Both the position numbers and the translations under genes were made by a program. The notes beneath the pieces are model-generated. The model did not search any database. It was not told the DNA's origin and worked only from the letters and a program-made list of their open reading frames with translations. Positions 10,420 to 21,699 of a DNA stretch of 64,000 bases are shown here, piece after piece. This DNA is from Symsagittifera roscoffensis (taxonomy: Eukaryota; Xenacoelomorpha; Acoela; Convolutidae): assembly GCF_963678635.1 (NCBI RefSeq), contig NC_087063.1, forward strand, positions 62,473,850 to 62,537,849. Reading direction: 5' to 3'. How positions within the stretch are numbered: position 1 is the stretch's first letter; the number at the start of each line of letters is the position of its first letter.

Positions 10420-11439
10420 AAATAGAACAATTTTGTTCTCCGCCACCCAATAAATAAAGTGTCTGACGACCTCAAACGTCAATTCACTACCATACCCTTT
10501 CAAAGACCCAGGACTAATAGAAAATTTCAATCACTCTAACCATTCAAATTAGGCTAAACAGTGAAGAACTTCGGTTATTCATCCTTCACTTAATCCCCCC
10601 CTCTTACCTGACCCAGGCTAAATCTCAAATCTTAGCAAGTATTAAAATAGTACCTAACGAACTACTTGTGTTCTAATTATACCTGAACCTTGTGGATCAA
10701 ATTACTATTCTCCAACCCTTGACCACAATCACTACCCCCACTACCCCTAAGTAAGATTAAATGAGTTAACACCTTAACTTAGAATAGCCACGAGAATGTA
10801 ACAATCATTCTCCGGAATCGAATTATACTTTTCTCTCCAACCCTGAATAAAAGACCCAAGTTAGGCTAACCAAAAAATTGTAAGGACTAACCGTCTACGA
10901 TATTAAAATCACTCACCGCACAAAATATTAAATTACACCGCACAAACGAACAATCGGATACATTCGAACAAAACGACAAACAGTGAAAAGGAAAATTTTA
11001 ATTAAATTTCTTAAGACGCCTTTGACTAAAAATTGCTAATTTTGAAGGGGATATATGTTTTTTTGGTCCAAGCAATATGAAAAAATTTTTTTGGTCCAAA
11101 TTTTCCACTTTTTGTCCGTTTTTTTTCATACATTTGCTTGTGCTCCAGAAATTTTTCTTAATATAGCATCTTTAGAGTGTTTTGGGAGAGAGGGTAAAAA
11201 AATTCGGTCGACCTGAAATTTGGTAGTCATTTTGAGAACTTGTTGAAAATCTAACACCCTCGATAAATTCCTAGATCCTCACATGGACTCATGTATCGAC
11301 CTGTGTATCGACTCATCTGTCGATGATGTATTCGGCTAAGGTCTAACCGTTTTTTTTTGTCGGCATTTATAACTTGGGTCTAAAAGCGTCTTTCGACTGA
11401 TGCATACGATTAATACACAATTCAACTAGCTCAACCCGA

Positions 11440-11848
11440 TGGAACCAGATATAAACTATATTTATTATTGGTTATAAATTGGATATTTTATCTCTGTAAA
11501 ATATTTATTATTAACCAATCATGATCCATCTAACTAACAACCCACTTATTTGCAAGTGCTGCAATTACTTGTAATTTCAGCACCAGAGAGATTTGAATTT
11601 AACTTAGAAATTAGTTACCTCTCCAAGAGACCTTTAGCAATCGCAATAAGCCAGTATACTCTAGATCTATTGAGCCTAGCAGAGACTAGTTAAACACCCT
11701 GAGACTAGTAGATCTAAGAGTAAGATTAGGATCGGTATTAGACTAAGAAGTTGCATGAATCTATCCGGCCGAAAATAAGATAGCGTGACGAGCAGACGGT
11801 GTACCCTATCCGAAATTACTCTATGAGTTACACCTCGAACCTAACTCA
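11440..11848 (+). repeat. 5' LTR of element A, second copy (adjacent to the coding region)
   Basis: 409 bp with the same ends and flank as 9220-9628. It is followed by TC and the primer-binding site at 11851-11860. Confidence 0.9.
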
Positions 11849-11942
11849 TCTGGTGCGACCATAAATCTCGAACAAGACCTTAAAAAACAAATTAGCTTAG
11901 AACTAACAAGATAGATTAGAAATAGACAAAAACATTTTCAAA

Positions 11943-12176
11943 ATGTTACATGACAATAATTTAATTGAAATGTCTCTACGACTCAATAGATCAGAGCCGC
12001 TATTCCGTACAATACGAGAACTAACCGGTGTTGGAAGAAGACCTCGAACGAGTGACGATCTACGACTACAAAGAAACTTAACATTAAGTTTCATGGTCGT
12101 ACGGCAAAAGCCAACACAAATTTTTATGTTTAGAATTTTACTGGCAATGAATTTAGATTTTCATTTGCAAACATAA
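11943..12176 (+). CDS. Leader ORF of element A, 77 codons (copy 2)
   Basis: Tandem copy of the ORF at 9723. It keeps the same start and length, with a handful of amino-acid changes (for example P to T in the ELPGVGRR segment). Function unknown. Confidence 0.3.
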   Translation: MLHDNNLIEMSLRLNRSEPLFRTIRELTGVGRRPRTSDDLRLQRNLTLSFMVVRQKPTQIFMFRILLAMNLDFHLQT

Positions 12177-13663
12177 AAACCTTGAAGAAAAATCTTCAAT
12201 GATAATTTCAGGCGCTAAACCAAAATTACTATTATACAATAACGATTTATAAAAACACCTCAAATCGTTTCCTCCAAAACTGCAGTAAAATTCAAAAAGA
12301 TATCTGAAAAATATATTCATTGAAATTAAGAAAAAAATTTAGTTAACATGATCATAAATTATTAGTATAAATAAATCATCCTGGCATCCCCAGCTTTATC
12401 ACCTAAACATAACAGCAATCATTTAACCTTTAATATCATACAAAACTAAACATTTCTATCAATTAAACTTAATTTATTTCTAAAGGATTATCCTAATTTT
12501 TATCCCTATTTGATTTCAACCTGTTCAATCTTAAATTAGATCATCAGGGTTTTCCTTGGATCTCCATCAAATAATTAAATTCAATCCATTTTATACCATA
12601 AAAATTTATATCCTGATCATCAAGGCCTATCCTTGGATCAAATAGAACAATTTTGTTCTCCGCCACCCAATAAATAAAGTGTCTGACGACCTCAAACGTC
12701 GATTCACTACCATACCCTTTCAAAGACCCAGGACTAATAGAAATTTTCAATCACTCTAACCATTCAAATTAGGCTAAACAGTGAAGAACTTCGGTTATTC
12801 ATCCTTCACTTAACCCCCCCTCTTACCTGACCCAGGCTAAATCTCAAATCTTAGCAAGTATTAAAATAGTACCTAACGAACTACTTGTGTTCTAATTATA
12901 CCTGAAACTTGTGGATCAAATTACTATTCTCCAACCCTTGACCACAATCACTACCCCCACTACCCCTAAGTAAGATTAAATGAGTTAACACCTTAACTTA
13001 GAATAGCCACGAGAATGTAACAATCATTCTCCGGAATCGAATTATACTTTTCTCTCCAACCCTGAATAAAAGACCCAAGTTAGGCTAACCAAAAAATTGT
13101 AAGGACTAACCGTCTACGATATTAAAATCACTCACCGCACAAAATATTAAATTACACCGCACAAACAAACAATCGGATATATTCGAACAAAACGACAAAC
13201 AATGAAAAGAAAAATTTTATTTAAATTTCTTAAGACGCCTTTGACTAAAAATTGCTAATTTTGAAGGGGATATATGTTTTTTTGGTCCAAGCAATATGAA
13301 ACAATTTTTTTGGTCCAAATTTTCCATTTTTTGTCCGTTTTTTTTCATACATTTGCTTGTGCTCCAGAAATTATTCTTAATATAGCATCTTTAGAGTGTT
13401 TTGGGAGAGAGGGTAAAAAGATTTGGTCGACCTGAAATTTGGTAGTCATTTTGAGAACTTGTTGAAAATCTAACACCCTCGATAAATTCCTAGATCCTCG
13501 AAACAATGGAATCATCATTGTTCATCATCACCATGTTATTCATCGAAACAAGGAAAAAGAAGAAACGATAAGATATACAAAAATAAACCAGTACGTTTAT
13601 ACAGTTGGAACCAACCAATCAGACACATCGAACATTACGCACTAACAGTCATAAAACGAAAAA

Positions 13664-14256
13664 ATGAGCCAAAGTCTAAGTGAAGAAAGTCCAGACGAAA
13701 ATTCTGTTTTCCCATTTCTCATCAATTCACTCACTGAAGATAGAGCACAAATACAATTTTGCACTAATCTAATCTCAAATTTATTCAAACAAGGATTTGG
13801 CCCATGTAAAGCAGAATTCCCAGAAATAAAAATCAAAAGACAAATTGTCGATCATTATTTGAAAGGAATATGTAACCTAACACAACAATATGGAATTTAC
13901 ACCATAGAATTCAGTACAGCAAGTAAATTTCATGGTAAACATGTTATTCAAACAGACGACGTCGACATAGAATTTTCAAATGTATTCGCAGAGTACATCA
14001 AAAACATACAACATCAAAATTCACAAATTCAATTTTTACTAACGATGTTTTTGCAATATCTTATAGTTATTTATCTATACTAGAAAAGACAGAAACCGAA
14101 AGCACGTCACCAAATCAAACATCAAGGCACACAAATGTAAGAAATGGAATCGCCGCATTTTTAGCATTTTTAAACACAATCCGTGAAAAATTTTCAAACA
14201 ATGATATTTCACAGAATGTTAAACACAATTTACAAAAAATTTTAGCAGGTTCATAA
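13664..14256 (+). pseudogene. ORF0: small protein upstream of gag with a histone-fold-like pattern (one frameshift)
   Basis: ATG at 13664 opens a frame of 139 codons to 14083. A frameshift near 14040 moves the apparent continuation to another frame, which ends LAGS-stop at 14256, for about 195 residues in all. Residues about 55-105 read as a long amphipathic helix containing YLKGICNLTQQYGIYTIEF, then STASKFHGKHVIQTDDVDIE. The ordering helix, A.KF.GKHVI, DDV, short helix resembles the alpha2-loop2-alpha3 part of histone folds (H4- or TAF-like). No Gag, protease or polymerase motif is present. It sits between the leader and gag, where most Gypsy elements have nothing. The histone-fold call comes from eye only. 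Alternatively it is an unusual Gag N-terminus. Confidence 0.4.
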
Positions 14257-15545
14257 TTGACTATTTCACATATAACATTGTTTTAATTGCACAAGCAAGT
14301 AAAAAATTTTAGTACTCAAAGTACCAATGACGACGCTGTCATTGCCGAACAATCAGAATATATTTGGGATCCTGATTAGTCTCATCCATTATTCCTGATC
14401 ATTCCAATAGACATCTCAAGTCAAGCAATCAATACAATAGCTATTCACAAAGACTATGTAAAAGTACTTCCACTTACAACAAATGCAACACCTTTAAACT
14501 ATAATTTATATTTACCCGATAGAAAACAAAATAATAGTTTAAATTCAACTCTTGTACAACAAGAAAATTTGAATGGAACTAGAAATTTTTTACAACAGGA
14601 TATTCAAACACCATCCCATTTTATAAATGAAGAAATAGTTGGAACAATTGTAACGACTACACAGCAAAGTATTTCACCAATACATCCAAACCTTACAACG
14701 CCAAGACCTAAAAATCTAATATTACCACAATTAACATTACAATCTACAGTTAAAGCCTCGGTTGGACCAAAATATTCTTTTATGGATTACCAAACATTTA
14801 GACCAATGACGAAACCAACACAAAAACAAAGAACACTCACCAGAAGTAAATTTGCATAATTCAATTGTAACTATGTAAATAAATCACAAACATCTATCCT
14901 CCTCGTACAAACCCAGAAAATCATTTATTTTCACAACGACAAAATTTCCAACAACCAACATCAAACTTAAATTTTAATGACAAGCCACGAATTCCGGAAG
15001 ACCCAAGTGAAAATTACCCATTTTTTCAACAGAATAAAAACAGTAAACAGCAAAACCAAAATAAACAAAAAATAGCTTATTATACACCAAATTATCTCTC
15101 ATCAGATGATGACATTTTTTGCGATCAAAACCATCAACAAAATTTTCAAAACCAAAGACTCCACTCTTGTCACGTAAATCAATCAGATATTTTTGAACCA
15201 TTTACACGAGAACAACATATGCGACAAAAATACCAAAATCACGCATCTCAAAATAATAACTTTCATTCACAAAATCCAGCAGTTACCGACTATTATCAAC
15301 CAACGCAAATCCAAAACGAAATACAACTACCATATTATTTACAACAACATGGAATAACAAAAAATCAACTAACAAACTTTTCACAAATGCCAAATGCCGC
15401 AGAATCACTACAAATGACTATGAATCCATACCTAATGGGTGGACCGCCAATAACATCAAATAAACCATTGATGGTATTTACAGGCACAGACCCTGAATAT
15501 TCTGTAGAAGATTATTTAAATGCAGTCACAGCAAATTTATTTTAA
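14257..15545 (+). pseudogene. gag: gag N-terminal region, Gln/Asn/Pro-rich (frameshifted)
   Basis: Open frames in succession (about 14380-14859, then another frame from about 14900 running into 15219-15545) encode a low-complexity Q/N/P/T-rich stretch. It ends in the first ordered part of a Gag-like protein (TNKPLMVFTGTDPEYSVEDY, where F.G....V.DYL is typical of Ty3/Gypsy capsid starts). At least two frameshifts and a stop near 14377 break it. From 15171 onward it is duplicated at 17362. A one-base loss shortly before 15545 closes the frame, and the downstream capsid continues in another frame. Confidence 0.6.
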
Positions 15546-15623
15546 ATATAGGACCTGAACCAATTAATACACCACTTCATCAAAATTGGATACATAGACG
15601 CACAGCGTTAATACAAACCACAT

Positions 15624-16025
15624 TTGTGGCGCAGCTCAAAAATGGTTTTCAGTTTTACCAATAGACAAGACATAAAAACAGATTGGAAAAGATTTACACA
15701 AGAATTTTCAAAAATGTTTGATTCTGAAAGAAATAAACAACACCAAAGAGTTTTATGTAATGAAATTCGCAGACTACCGAATGAAACAATTAAACAATTG
15801 GCAGTTAGAATCGAAACACTAGTTCGAAAAGCATATTCACTTAATGTTCATGACTATAAAAACACGAAAATGACAGAAATCTTACTGATGACTCTAACAC
15901 CTCAATTAAGGAAAATAGCTATTAAAAAGAGAGCATCACATCCCTCGTCAATTCGAGAACCAGATCTAGATTTTAGAAAACTAGTTGATAAACTAGAACA
16001 AGCAGAAATTACAATGAAACTCTAA
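15624..16025 (+). pseudogene. gag: gag capsid-like region, copy 1
   Basis: 133 codons of the retrotransposon Gag (Ty3-type capsid) pattern. They include WKRFTQEFSKMFDSERN followed by an arginine-rich helix, then LRRLPNETI-type (here EIRRLPNETIKQLAVRIETL) and YKNTKMTEILLMTLTPQLRK. It should assemble the particle and bind RNA. The upstream part (IGPEP...W) is in a different frame, and the downstream frame stops at 16025 before the zinc knuckle, so this gag cannot be read through as one polypeptide. The ATG is internal and not the true start. Confidence 0.75.
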
Positions 16026-16149
16026 GAAACAGAAAATCTCAAACTACAATATGTAGATTCAGATGTAGATCTAGCTGAAAAAATTACTGAAATTTTAAAT
16101 ATATGAGAAAAATCCTAATTTCAAAGGTAAACCATCTTTCAAAAAATGT

Positions 16150-16191
16150 TGTAATTATTGCCAAAGATACGGGCACAGCATTGCTGAATGT
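16150..16191 (+). other. gag: Gag nucleocapsid CCHC zinc knuckle, copy 1
   Basis: CNYCQRYGHSIAEC fits C-X2-C-X4-H-X4-C exactly, the RNA-binding knuckle of retroviral and Ty3/Gypsy nucleocapsids. Copy 2 is at 18342-18383 and is also intact. Confidence 0.9.
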
Positions 16192-16263
16192 AGACAAAAC
16201 AAACCACAAAAGTACAAAGAACCAAATAAATCATTCTATCAGTACATGAAAAAGATCAAAATT

Positions 16264-16690
16264 TACCAAACAAAAATATACATAGTAATAACAACTCTGG
16301 TAAACCACTCACGAATAAATCAAATTATTCAAGAAACCAATAACCTCATAATTCAAGTTATGAAGGCAGATCACCAGAACAAAGAAATTCACGAAATTTC
16401 TCACAAAATAGATATAGTCGATCAAATAGTCAAAATACTCATTATAGAAACAACTATTCACGCTCAAATTCAAACAGAAGAGAATATTCATTTAAAACTA
16501 ATTCCCACTCAAATTCTAGGAATAGACACTACTCAAACAATAGATCACGAAATTCATCAAATAATAGAAACAGAAGCTACTCAAACAATAGGAATAGAAG
16601 TTATTCAAACAATCGAAATCAACTTTACCAAAACAATAGATCAAGAAACAATTCATACAACAGATCTAATTATTAACGAACCAATAACAA
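16264..16690 (+). other. gag: Arg/Ser/Asn-rich (RS-like) tail of Gag, copy 1
   Basis: In the frame that continues from the zinc knuckle, the translation is a long run of repeated SRN, NNRNRSYS and RSNSNRREYS-type motifs. The 153-codon ORF starting at 16246 is an out-of-frame reading of the same DNA. Such tails bind nucleic acid and resemble RS domains of splicing factors. Copy 2 lies at about 18456-18880. Confidence 0.6.
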
Positions 16691-16954
16691 TTACTATAAT
16701 AGAATAATAATCAACAACGAAATTTTTCTCAATCCCCTCAAAGAAATAATAATTGCTACTCCGATTCCCAACACCAATATAGAAGTAACACACCGAAACA
16801 TCAACGACAAATTAATCAGGTAAAAGCAACTGAAGAAACAATTTCAGACCCCCCTGGTATCGATGATACAGAAAGTACCGAATTACAAATAAATCACTTT
16901 AATTGTGAATCAACAGACAGCGAAAGTGATACAAATAACACCATCTCAGTTAAT

Positions 16955-17368
16955 ATGATCACAGTCAAAAATGACCACGAACCTATTGTAGACGAACAAT
17001 CCTTCACTTCACACATTTACGAAAATCAATTGGAACTTCTTCAAAACTACTACACTAGACCTATTAGTAATAATGAACCAGTTGAACAGAACGTAAATGA
17101 AATTAACACCGTAATTAATGACGAAGTACAATGCTCACGTACAAACCACATTTGTCAAAATATACAAAAAGAACAGCCAAGAGAAAAAATTTGGACAATT
17201 CCATTTCTCTTAGAAAGTCCAAAAAGTAAAGAATTTCAACCACCAGATCTTGAAATAGATTTTTTAATCGACTCAGGAGCAGAATCAAATATTATTAACA
17301 TCCCTACTTGGAATGAGATCAAAACACTACACCCAAACTTAACACCTATGAAAACAGCTAGCACGTAA
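16955..17368 (+). pseudogene. pol: Protease region, copy 1, truncated by the duplication junction
   Basis: It carries IDFLIDSGAESNIINI, the D-[ST]-G active-site loop of a retropepsin. It then breaks off at the tandem junction, so the flap and second half are missing. The complete version is the second copy (19147-19749). Confidence 0.8.
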
Positions 17369-17383
17369 ATCAATCAGATATTT

Positions 17384-18217
17384 TTGAACCATATACACGA
17401 GAACAACATATGCGACAAAAAATACCAAAATCACGCATCTCAAAATAATAACTTTCATTCACAAAATCCAGCAGTTACCGACTATTATCAACCAACGCAA
17501 ATCCAAAACGAAATACAACTACCATATTATTTACAACAACATGGAATAACAAAAAATCAACTAACAAACTTTTCACAAATGCCAAATGCCGCAGAATCAC
17601 TACAAATGACTATGAATCCATACCTAATGGGTGGACCGCCAATAACATCAAATAAACCATTGATGGTATTTACAGGCACAGACCCTGAATATTCTGTAGA
17701 AGATTATTTAAATGCAGTCACAGCAATTTTATTTTAAATATAGGACCTGAACCAATTAATACACCACTTCATCAAAATTGGATACATAGACGCACAGCGT
17801 TAATACAAACCACATTTGTGGCGCAGCTCAAAAATGGTTTTCAGTTTTACCAATAGACAAGACATAAAAACAGATTGGAAAAGATTTACACAAGAATTTT
17901 CAAAAATGTTTGATTCTGAAAGAAATAAACAACACCAAAGAGTTTTATGTAATGAAATTCGCAGACTACCGAATGAAACAATTAAACAATTGGCAGTTAG
18001 AATCGAAACACTAGTTCGAAAAGCATATTCACTTAATGTTCATGACTATAAAAACACGAAAATGACAGAAATCTTACTGATGACTCCAACACCTCAATTA
18101 AGGAAAATAGCTATTAAAAAGAGAGCATCACATCCCTCGTCAATTCGAGAACCAGATCTAGATTTTAGAAAACTAGTTGATAAACTAGAACAAGCAGAAA
18201 TTACAATGAAACTCTAA
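17384..18217 (+). pseudogene. gag: gag, duplicated copy 2 (N-terminal and capsid parts)
   Basis: Second tandem copy of the gag block. It has the Q/N-rich start (open to 17737) and the capsid-like part (17816-18217), with the same frameshift between them and the same stop after EITMKL as copy 1. Differences are few: one base in the ANLF/AILF end and a T-to-C giving MTP for MTL in the capsid. It then continues into the zinc knuckle (18342-18383) and RS-like tail. The shared lesions show the copy was dead before it duplicated. Confidence 0.75.
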
Positions 18218-19146
18218 GAAACAGAAAATCTCAAACTACAATATGTAGATTCAGATGTAGATCTAGCTGAAAAAATTACTGAAATTTTAAATATATGAGA
18301 AAAATCCTAATTTCAAAGGTAAACCATCTTTCAAAAAATGGTGTAATTATTGCCAAAGATACGGGCACAGCATTGCTGAATGTAGACAAAACAAACCAAA
18401 AAATTACAAAGAACCAAATAAATCATTCTATCAGTACATGAAAAAGATCAAAATTTACCAAACAAAAATATACATAGTAATAACAACTCTGGTAAACCAC
18501 TCACGAATAAATCAAATTATTCAAGAAACCAATCACCTCATAATTCAAGTTATAGAGGCAGATCACCAGAACAAAGAAATTCACGAAATTTCTCACAAAA
18601 TAGATATAGTCGATCAAATAGTCAAAATACTCAATATAGAAACAACTATTCACGCTCAAATTCAAACAGAAGAGAATATTCATTTAAAACTAATTCCCAC
18701 TCAAATTCTAGGAATAGACACTACTCAAACAAAAGATCACGAAATTCATCAAATAATAGAAACAGAAGCTACTCAAACAATAGGAATAGAAGTTATTCAA
18801 ACAATCGAAATCAACTTTACCAAAACAATAGATCAAGAAACAATTCATACAACAGATCTAATTATTAACGAACCAATAACAATTACTATAATAGAATAAT
18901 AATCAACAACGAAATTTTTCTCAATCCCCTCAAAGAAATAATAATTGCTACTCCGATTCCCAACACCAATATAGAAGTAACACACCGAAACATCAACGAC
19001 AAATTAATCAGGTAAAAGCAACTGAAGAAACAATTTCAGACCCCCCTGGTATCGATGATACAGAAAGTACCGAATTACAAATAAATCACTTTAATTGTGA
19101 ATCAACAGACAGCGAAAGTGATACAAATAACACCATCTCAGTTAAT

Positions 19147-19749
19147 ATGATCACAGTCAAAAATGACCACGAACCTATTGTAGACGAACAATCCTTCACT
19201 TCACACATTTACGAAAATCAATTGGAACTTCTTCAAAACTACTACACTAGACCTATTAGTAATAATGAACCAGTTGAACAGAACGTAAATGAAATTAACA
19301 CCGTAATTAATGACGAAGTACAATGCTCACGTACAAACCACATTTGTCAAAATATACAAAAAGAACAGCCAAGAGAAAAAATTTGGACAATTCCATTTCT
19401 CTTAGAAAGTCCAAAAAGTAAAGAATTTCAACCACCAGATCTTGAAATAGATTTTTTAATCGACTCAGGAGCAGAATCAAATATTATTAACATCCCTACT
19501 TGGAATGAGATCAAAACACTACACCCAAACTTAACACCTATGAAAACAGCTAGCAAAGTAGCAACAACACAAGGCTCAACATTAATAAATAATGGAACAA
19601 TCCAACTTTTCTTTGTTTCCAAACCAAGGCATTCAAGGCACTCCAAAACATTTAAACAAACATTCCACATAACAGATAAAAAACATAATATCATTGGCAT
19701 ACCGTTTATAACCAAGCATATTCCCACAATAAACTTTTTAAATAGGTAA
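19147..19749 (+). CDS. pol: Retropepsin-type aspartic protease, 200 codons (fragment of gag-pol)
   Basis: This frame begins in the Gag-Pro junction and holds FLIDSGAESNI (catalytic Asp at about 19462) and a C-terminal HNIIGIPFIT, equivalent to the conserved hydrophobic-Gly turn. It would process the Gag-Pol polyprotein as a homodimer. The frame closes at 19749, and the following linker (19778-20020, 20026-20223) is in other frames, so the polyprotein is broken. The ATG is internal. Confidence 0.75.
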   Translation: MITVKNDHEPIVDEQSFTSHIYENQLELLQNYYTRPISNNEPVEQNVNEINTVINDEVQCSRTNHICQNIQKEQPREKIWTIPFLLESPKSKEFQPPDLEIDFLIDSGAESNIINIPTWNEIKTLHPNLTPMKTASKVATTQGSTLINNGTIQLFFVSKPRHSRHSKTFKQTFHITDKKHNIIGIPFITKHIPTINFLNR

Positions 19750-20343
19750 ACTCCATATAAAAGACAAGTACACAAGAATGAAAAATACATCTTTAACCTT
19801 CTTTCAAAGATTAAACAAACAACCACCATTTTTCTTCAAATTTTATCCTATATACAATCAGGAACGAAAATACCTGAAACCACTATCAGGAAACGTATAT
19901 AACTTTTCAATCAAACAAATTCACCAGTACGATAAAAACCAAAACAAGCAACATCTCTTTACGTCACACCTTGAATTTAAACCCATTCATGAATTTTTTG
20001 GATCAAAATTTCATCCATAAAATATATGAAACATTCAAACTCCGATTATATTTCATTACACGTGTATAACAATTCACCATACCAGATAACACTACCTCTA
20101 GGGCTCTTAGGATACTGTGAAACAAATGCCACAACTTTACCCACAAACGAAGTAGCATATCGAGTCAATGATATATTACAATTACTGGATATATGCCAAT
20201 CCACAATTCTTGATGAAGAATAATCAATAAACAATATAAAAAGCAACAAAAAAAGAAACACAGATTTTTCCACAAAGACACCATATTTTAAACCAACGTT
20301 TAAAATATCACATTATACGGAAGAACAACAAAAATTTCTAACA
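19750..20343 (+). pseudogene. pol: Linker between protease and reverse transcriptase
   Basis: Two short frames (19778-20020 and 20026-20223) look like parts of one connecting region. The second contains ISLHVYNNSPYQITLPLG and GYCETNA. This reads like the segment that precedes reverse transcriptase in many Gypsy elements (a hydrophobic L-x-G turn after a variable strand). Frameshifts separate them from both neighbours. Confidence 0.5.
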
Positions 20344-20979
20344 ATGTTTGATTTTCAACATTCTCAAATAACACAAAACGAATTGGACAAATTAGCCGAA
20401 CTATTATTAAAATATCCAACAGTTTATGCAACATCAAAAATCGATGTTGGAAAGATTAGTTCACCATTACAATTACCTTTAAAACCTGACGCAGTTTTCA
20501 AAAAACAAAGAGCAAGCAAAGTACCAATACACTTACATGATAAAGTAAACAGACTACTTGACATTTTAGAACAATATGAAATTATATCACCAGTAAATAA
20601 AGAAGAACAACCAAAACGTAACACCTTTATCAACCCAGTTATCATCCTAGCTAAAGGAGAATCACTAAAAATTGTTCTAGACGCTAGATATCTCAATTCA
20701 CTAATTGATGAATCTGAATGCAATTGGCCTATTAAACCTATTCAAGTAATTCTAACAAAAATGAAGGGTAAATATTTCACAACCGCAGATATGAAGAGCG
20801 CATACACTCAAATGCCACTAGATGAACAATCACGACGGTTAACAAAATTCGTTATTGGAAATCAACAATACGAATTCAAAAGATTATTCTATGGAATATC
20901 CATAGGACCAGCAGTTTTTCCAGCTTTTATGAGTAAAAATTTTAGATCACTTACCACTTTAATTAAATTGTCAAAATAA
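20344..20979 (+). pseudogene. pol: Reverse transcriptase, N-terminal half only
   Basis: 211 codons of Ty3/Gypsy-type reverse transcriptase. The order is a pre-RT segment ending in LLDILEQYEIISP, then fingers/palm motifs INPVIILAKG, IVLDARYLNS, YFTTADMKSAYTQMPLDE (catalytic Asp region) and FKRLFYGISIGPAVFPAFM. The next expected motif is the YxDD box, about 25 residues later, then thumb and RNase H. None follow: within about 40 bp the sequence passes to the RNase H-integrase connector. The polymerase is therefore inactive by deletion, not only by frameshift. Confidence 0.85.
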
Positions 20980-21496
20980 TCACTATGAAGTAGATTTATT
21001 AGGAACATCCACATTAAACCAATCCCATATTCACATTGGATAAAAAATAATACCCAACAAAAGACAATTAAACAACAACCACACAAAAAAGATCCCTTCT
21101 TATTAATAGAAAAAGACAATTTAACTGACATAATAAATTTATCAGGACCACCAATAAATGATTTAAAATACACAATAAATCAAGTTTTTGACCTTCATGA
21201 CCCACTAGACACAATTCCCCTATCAAAATTAGAAGTCGAAAATATTTTTTCTACCACTAACGGAAACAATTACACTACAGTTATTACAAAAATACCAAAA
21301 CTTTGACCCTGTAATTAAACAACTCAAATCATGGCACAAGTATAAAAATAAGCCAGCAAAAGCTGATGCAACAATATTAGGAAATAAAACACTCCCCCGA
21401 TACTTAAGAAAATATAATAATACAACTATAAATGAAATCACAGCATTTTTAGAATATCAAACACCTGATTTTAAAGTACGCTGTCTCCCCTTCAGT
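20980..21496 (+). pseudogene. pol: Connector between RNase H and integrase
   Basis: Short frames with many stops. NHYEVDLLGTS-like and LTDIINLSGPPINDLKY segments in changing frames link the broken reverse transcriptase to integrase. No RNase H motif (DED/H) is present, and there is no room for the domain. Confidence 0.5.
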
Positions 21497-21688
21497 ATGA
21501 TGTTGATAGCATTCAACATATCACACACACAACATACAAAAGGACACTCAGGGTCAGAGAAGACATATTCAAAATTTACACTAAACGCACCAATTTGGAT
21601 TAAAGTATTATGTAACGATTGCATAATATGTCAATTAAAAAAAACCTTATCCAAAACAAAAACAAATAGCACCAAAACTAGATTTTAA
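21497..21688 (+). pseudogene. pol: Integrase zinc-binding (HHCC) domain
   Basis: HTQHTKGHSGSEKTYS followed by CNDCIICQLKK gives the H..H and C-X2-C pattern of the integrase N-terminal zinc domain, which helps multimerise integrase on the LTR ends. Some residues between the halves seem lost relative to the usual spacing, and the frame closes at 21688. Confidence 0.75.
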
Positions 21689-21699
21689 AGGGCAAAGTC

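Larger units (their letters stand above)
8791..13499 (+). repeat. 2.22-kb tandem duplication of flank + 5' LTR + leader (2.1 copies)
   Basis: Unit 1 spans 8791-11009, unit 2 spans 11010-13228, and a partial third copy spans 13229-13499. Each full unit has a 429-bp segment starting CTTAAGACGCC, the 409-bp LTR, and about 1.38 kb of leader. The copies differ by only scattered substitutions and one-base indels. The partial copy breaks off within TAGATCCTC and runs straight into the region before ORF0. The first segment appears to be pre-insertion flanking DNA: its end (CCGA) matches the sequence after the 3' LTR. Confidence 0.9.
15171..19554 (+). repeat. 2.19-kb tandem duplication of the gag-NC-PR block
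   Basis: Copy 1 spans 15171-17361 and copy 2 spans 17362-19554 (offset 2191-2192). The copies are nearly identical and share frameshifts and stops, so the parent was already defective. The junction (GCTAG|CACGTAAATC) joins the protease region of copy 1 to the gag region of copy 2. CA is present at both parental breakpoints, giving 2-bp microhomology. Confidence 0.9.

Noticed and set aside
10324-10530. 68-codon minus-strand ORF in the leader (also 12544-12750)
   Set aside because: Antisense to the leader and overlapping the hairpins; the two copies are too similar to show selection.
16246-16707. 153-codon Ile/Gln-rich ORF and its copy at 18438-18899
   Set aside because: Out-of-frame reading of the Arg/Ser/Asn-rich Gag tail; the frame continuing from the zinc knuckle is the other one.
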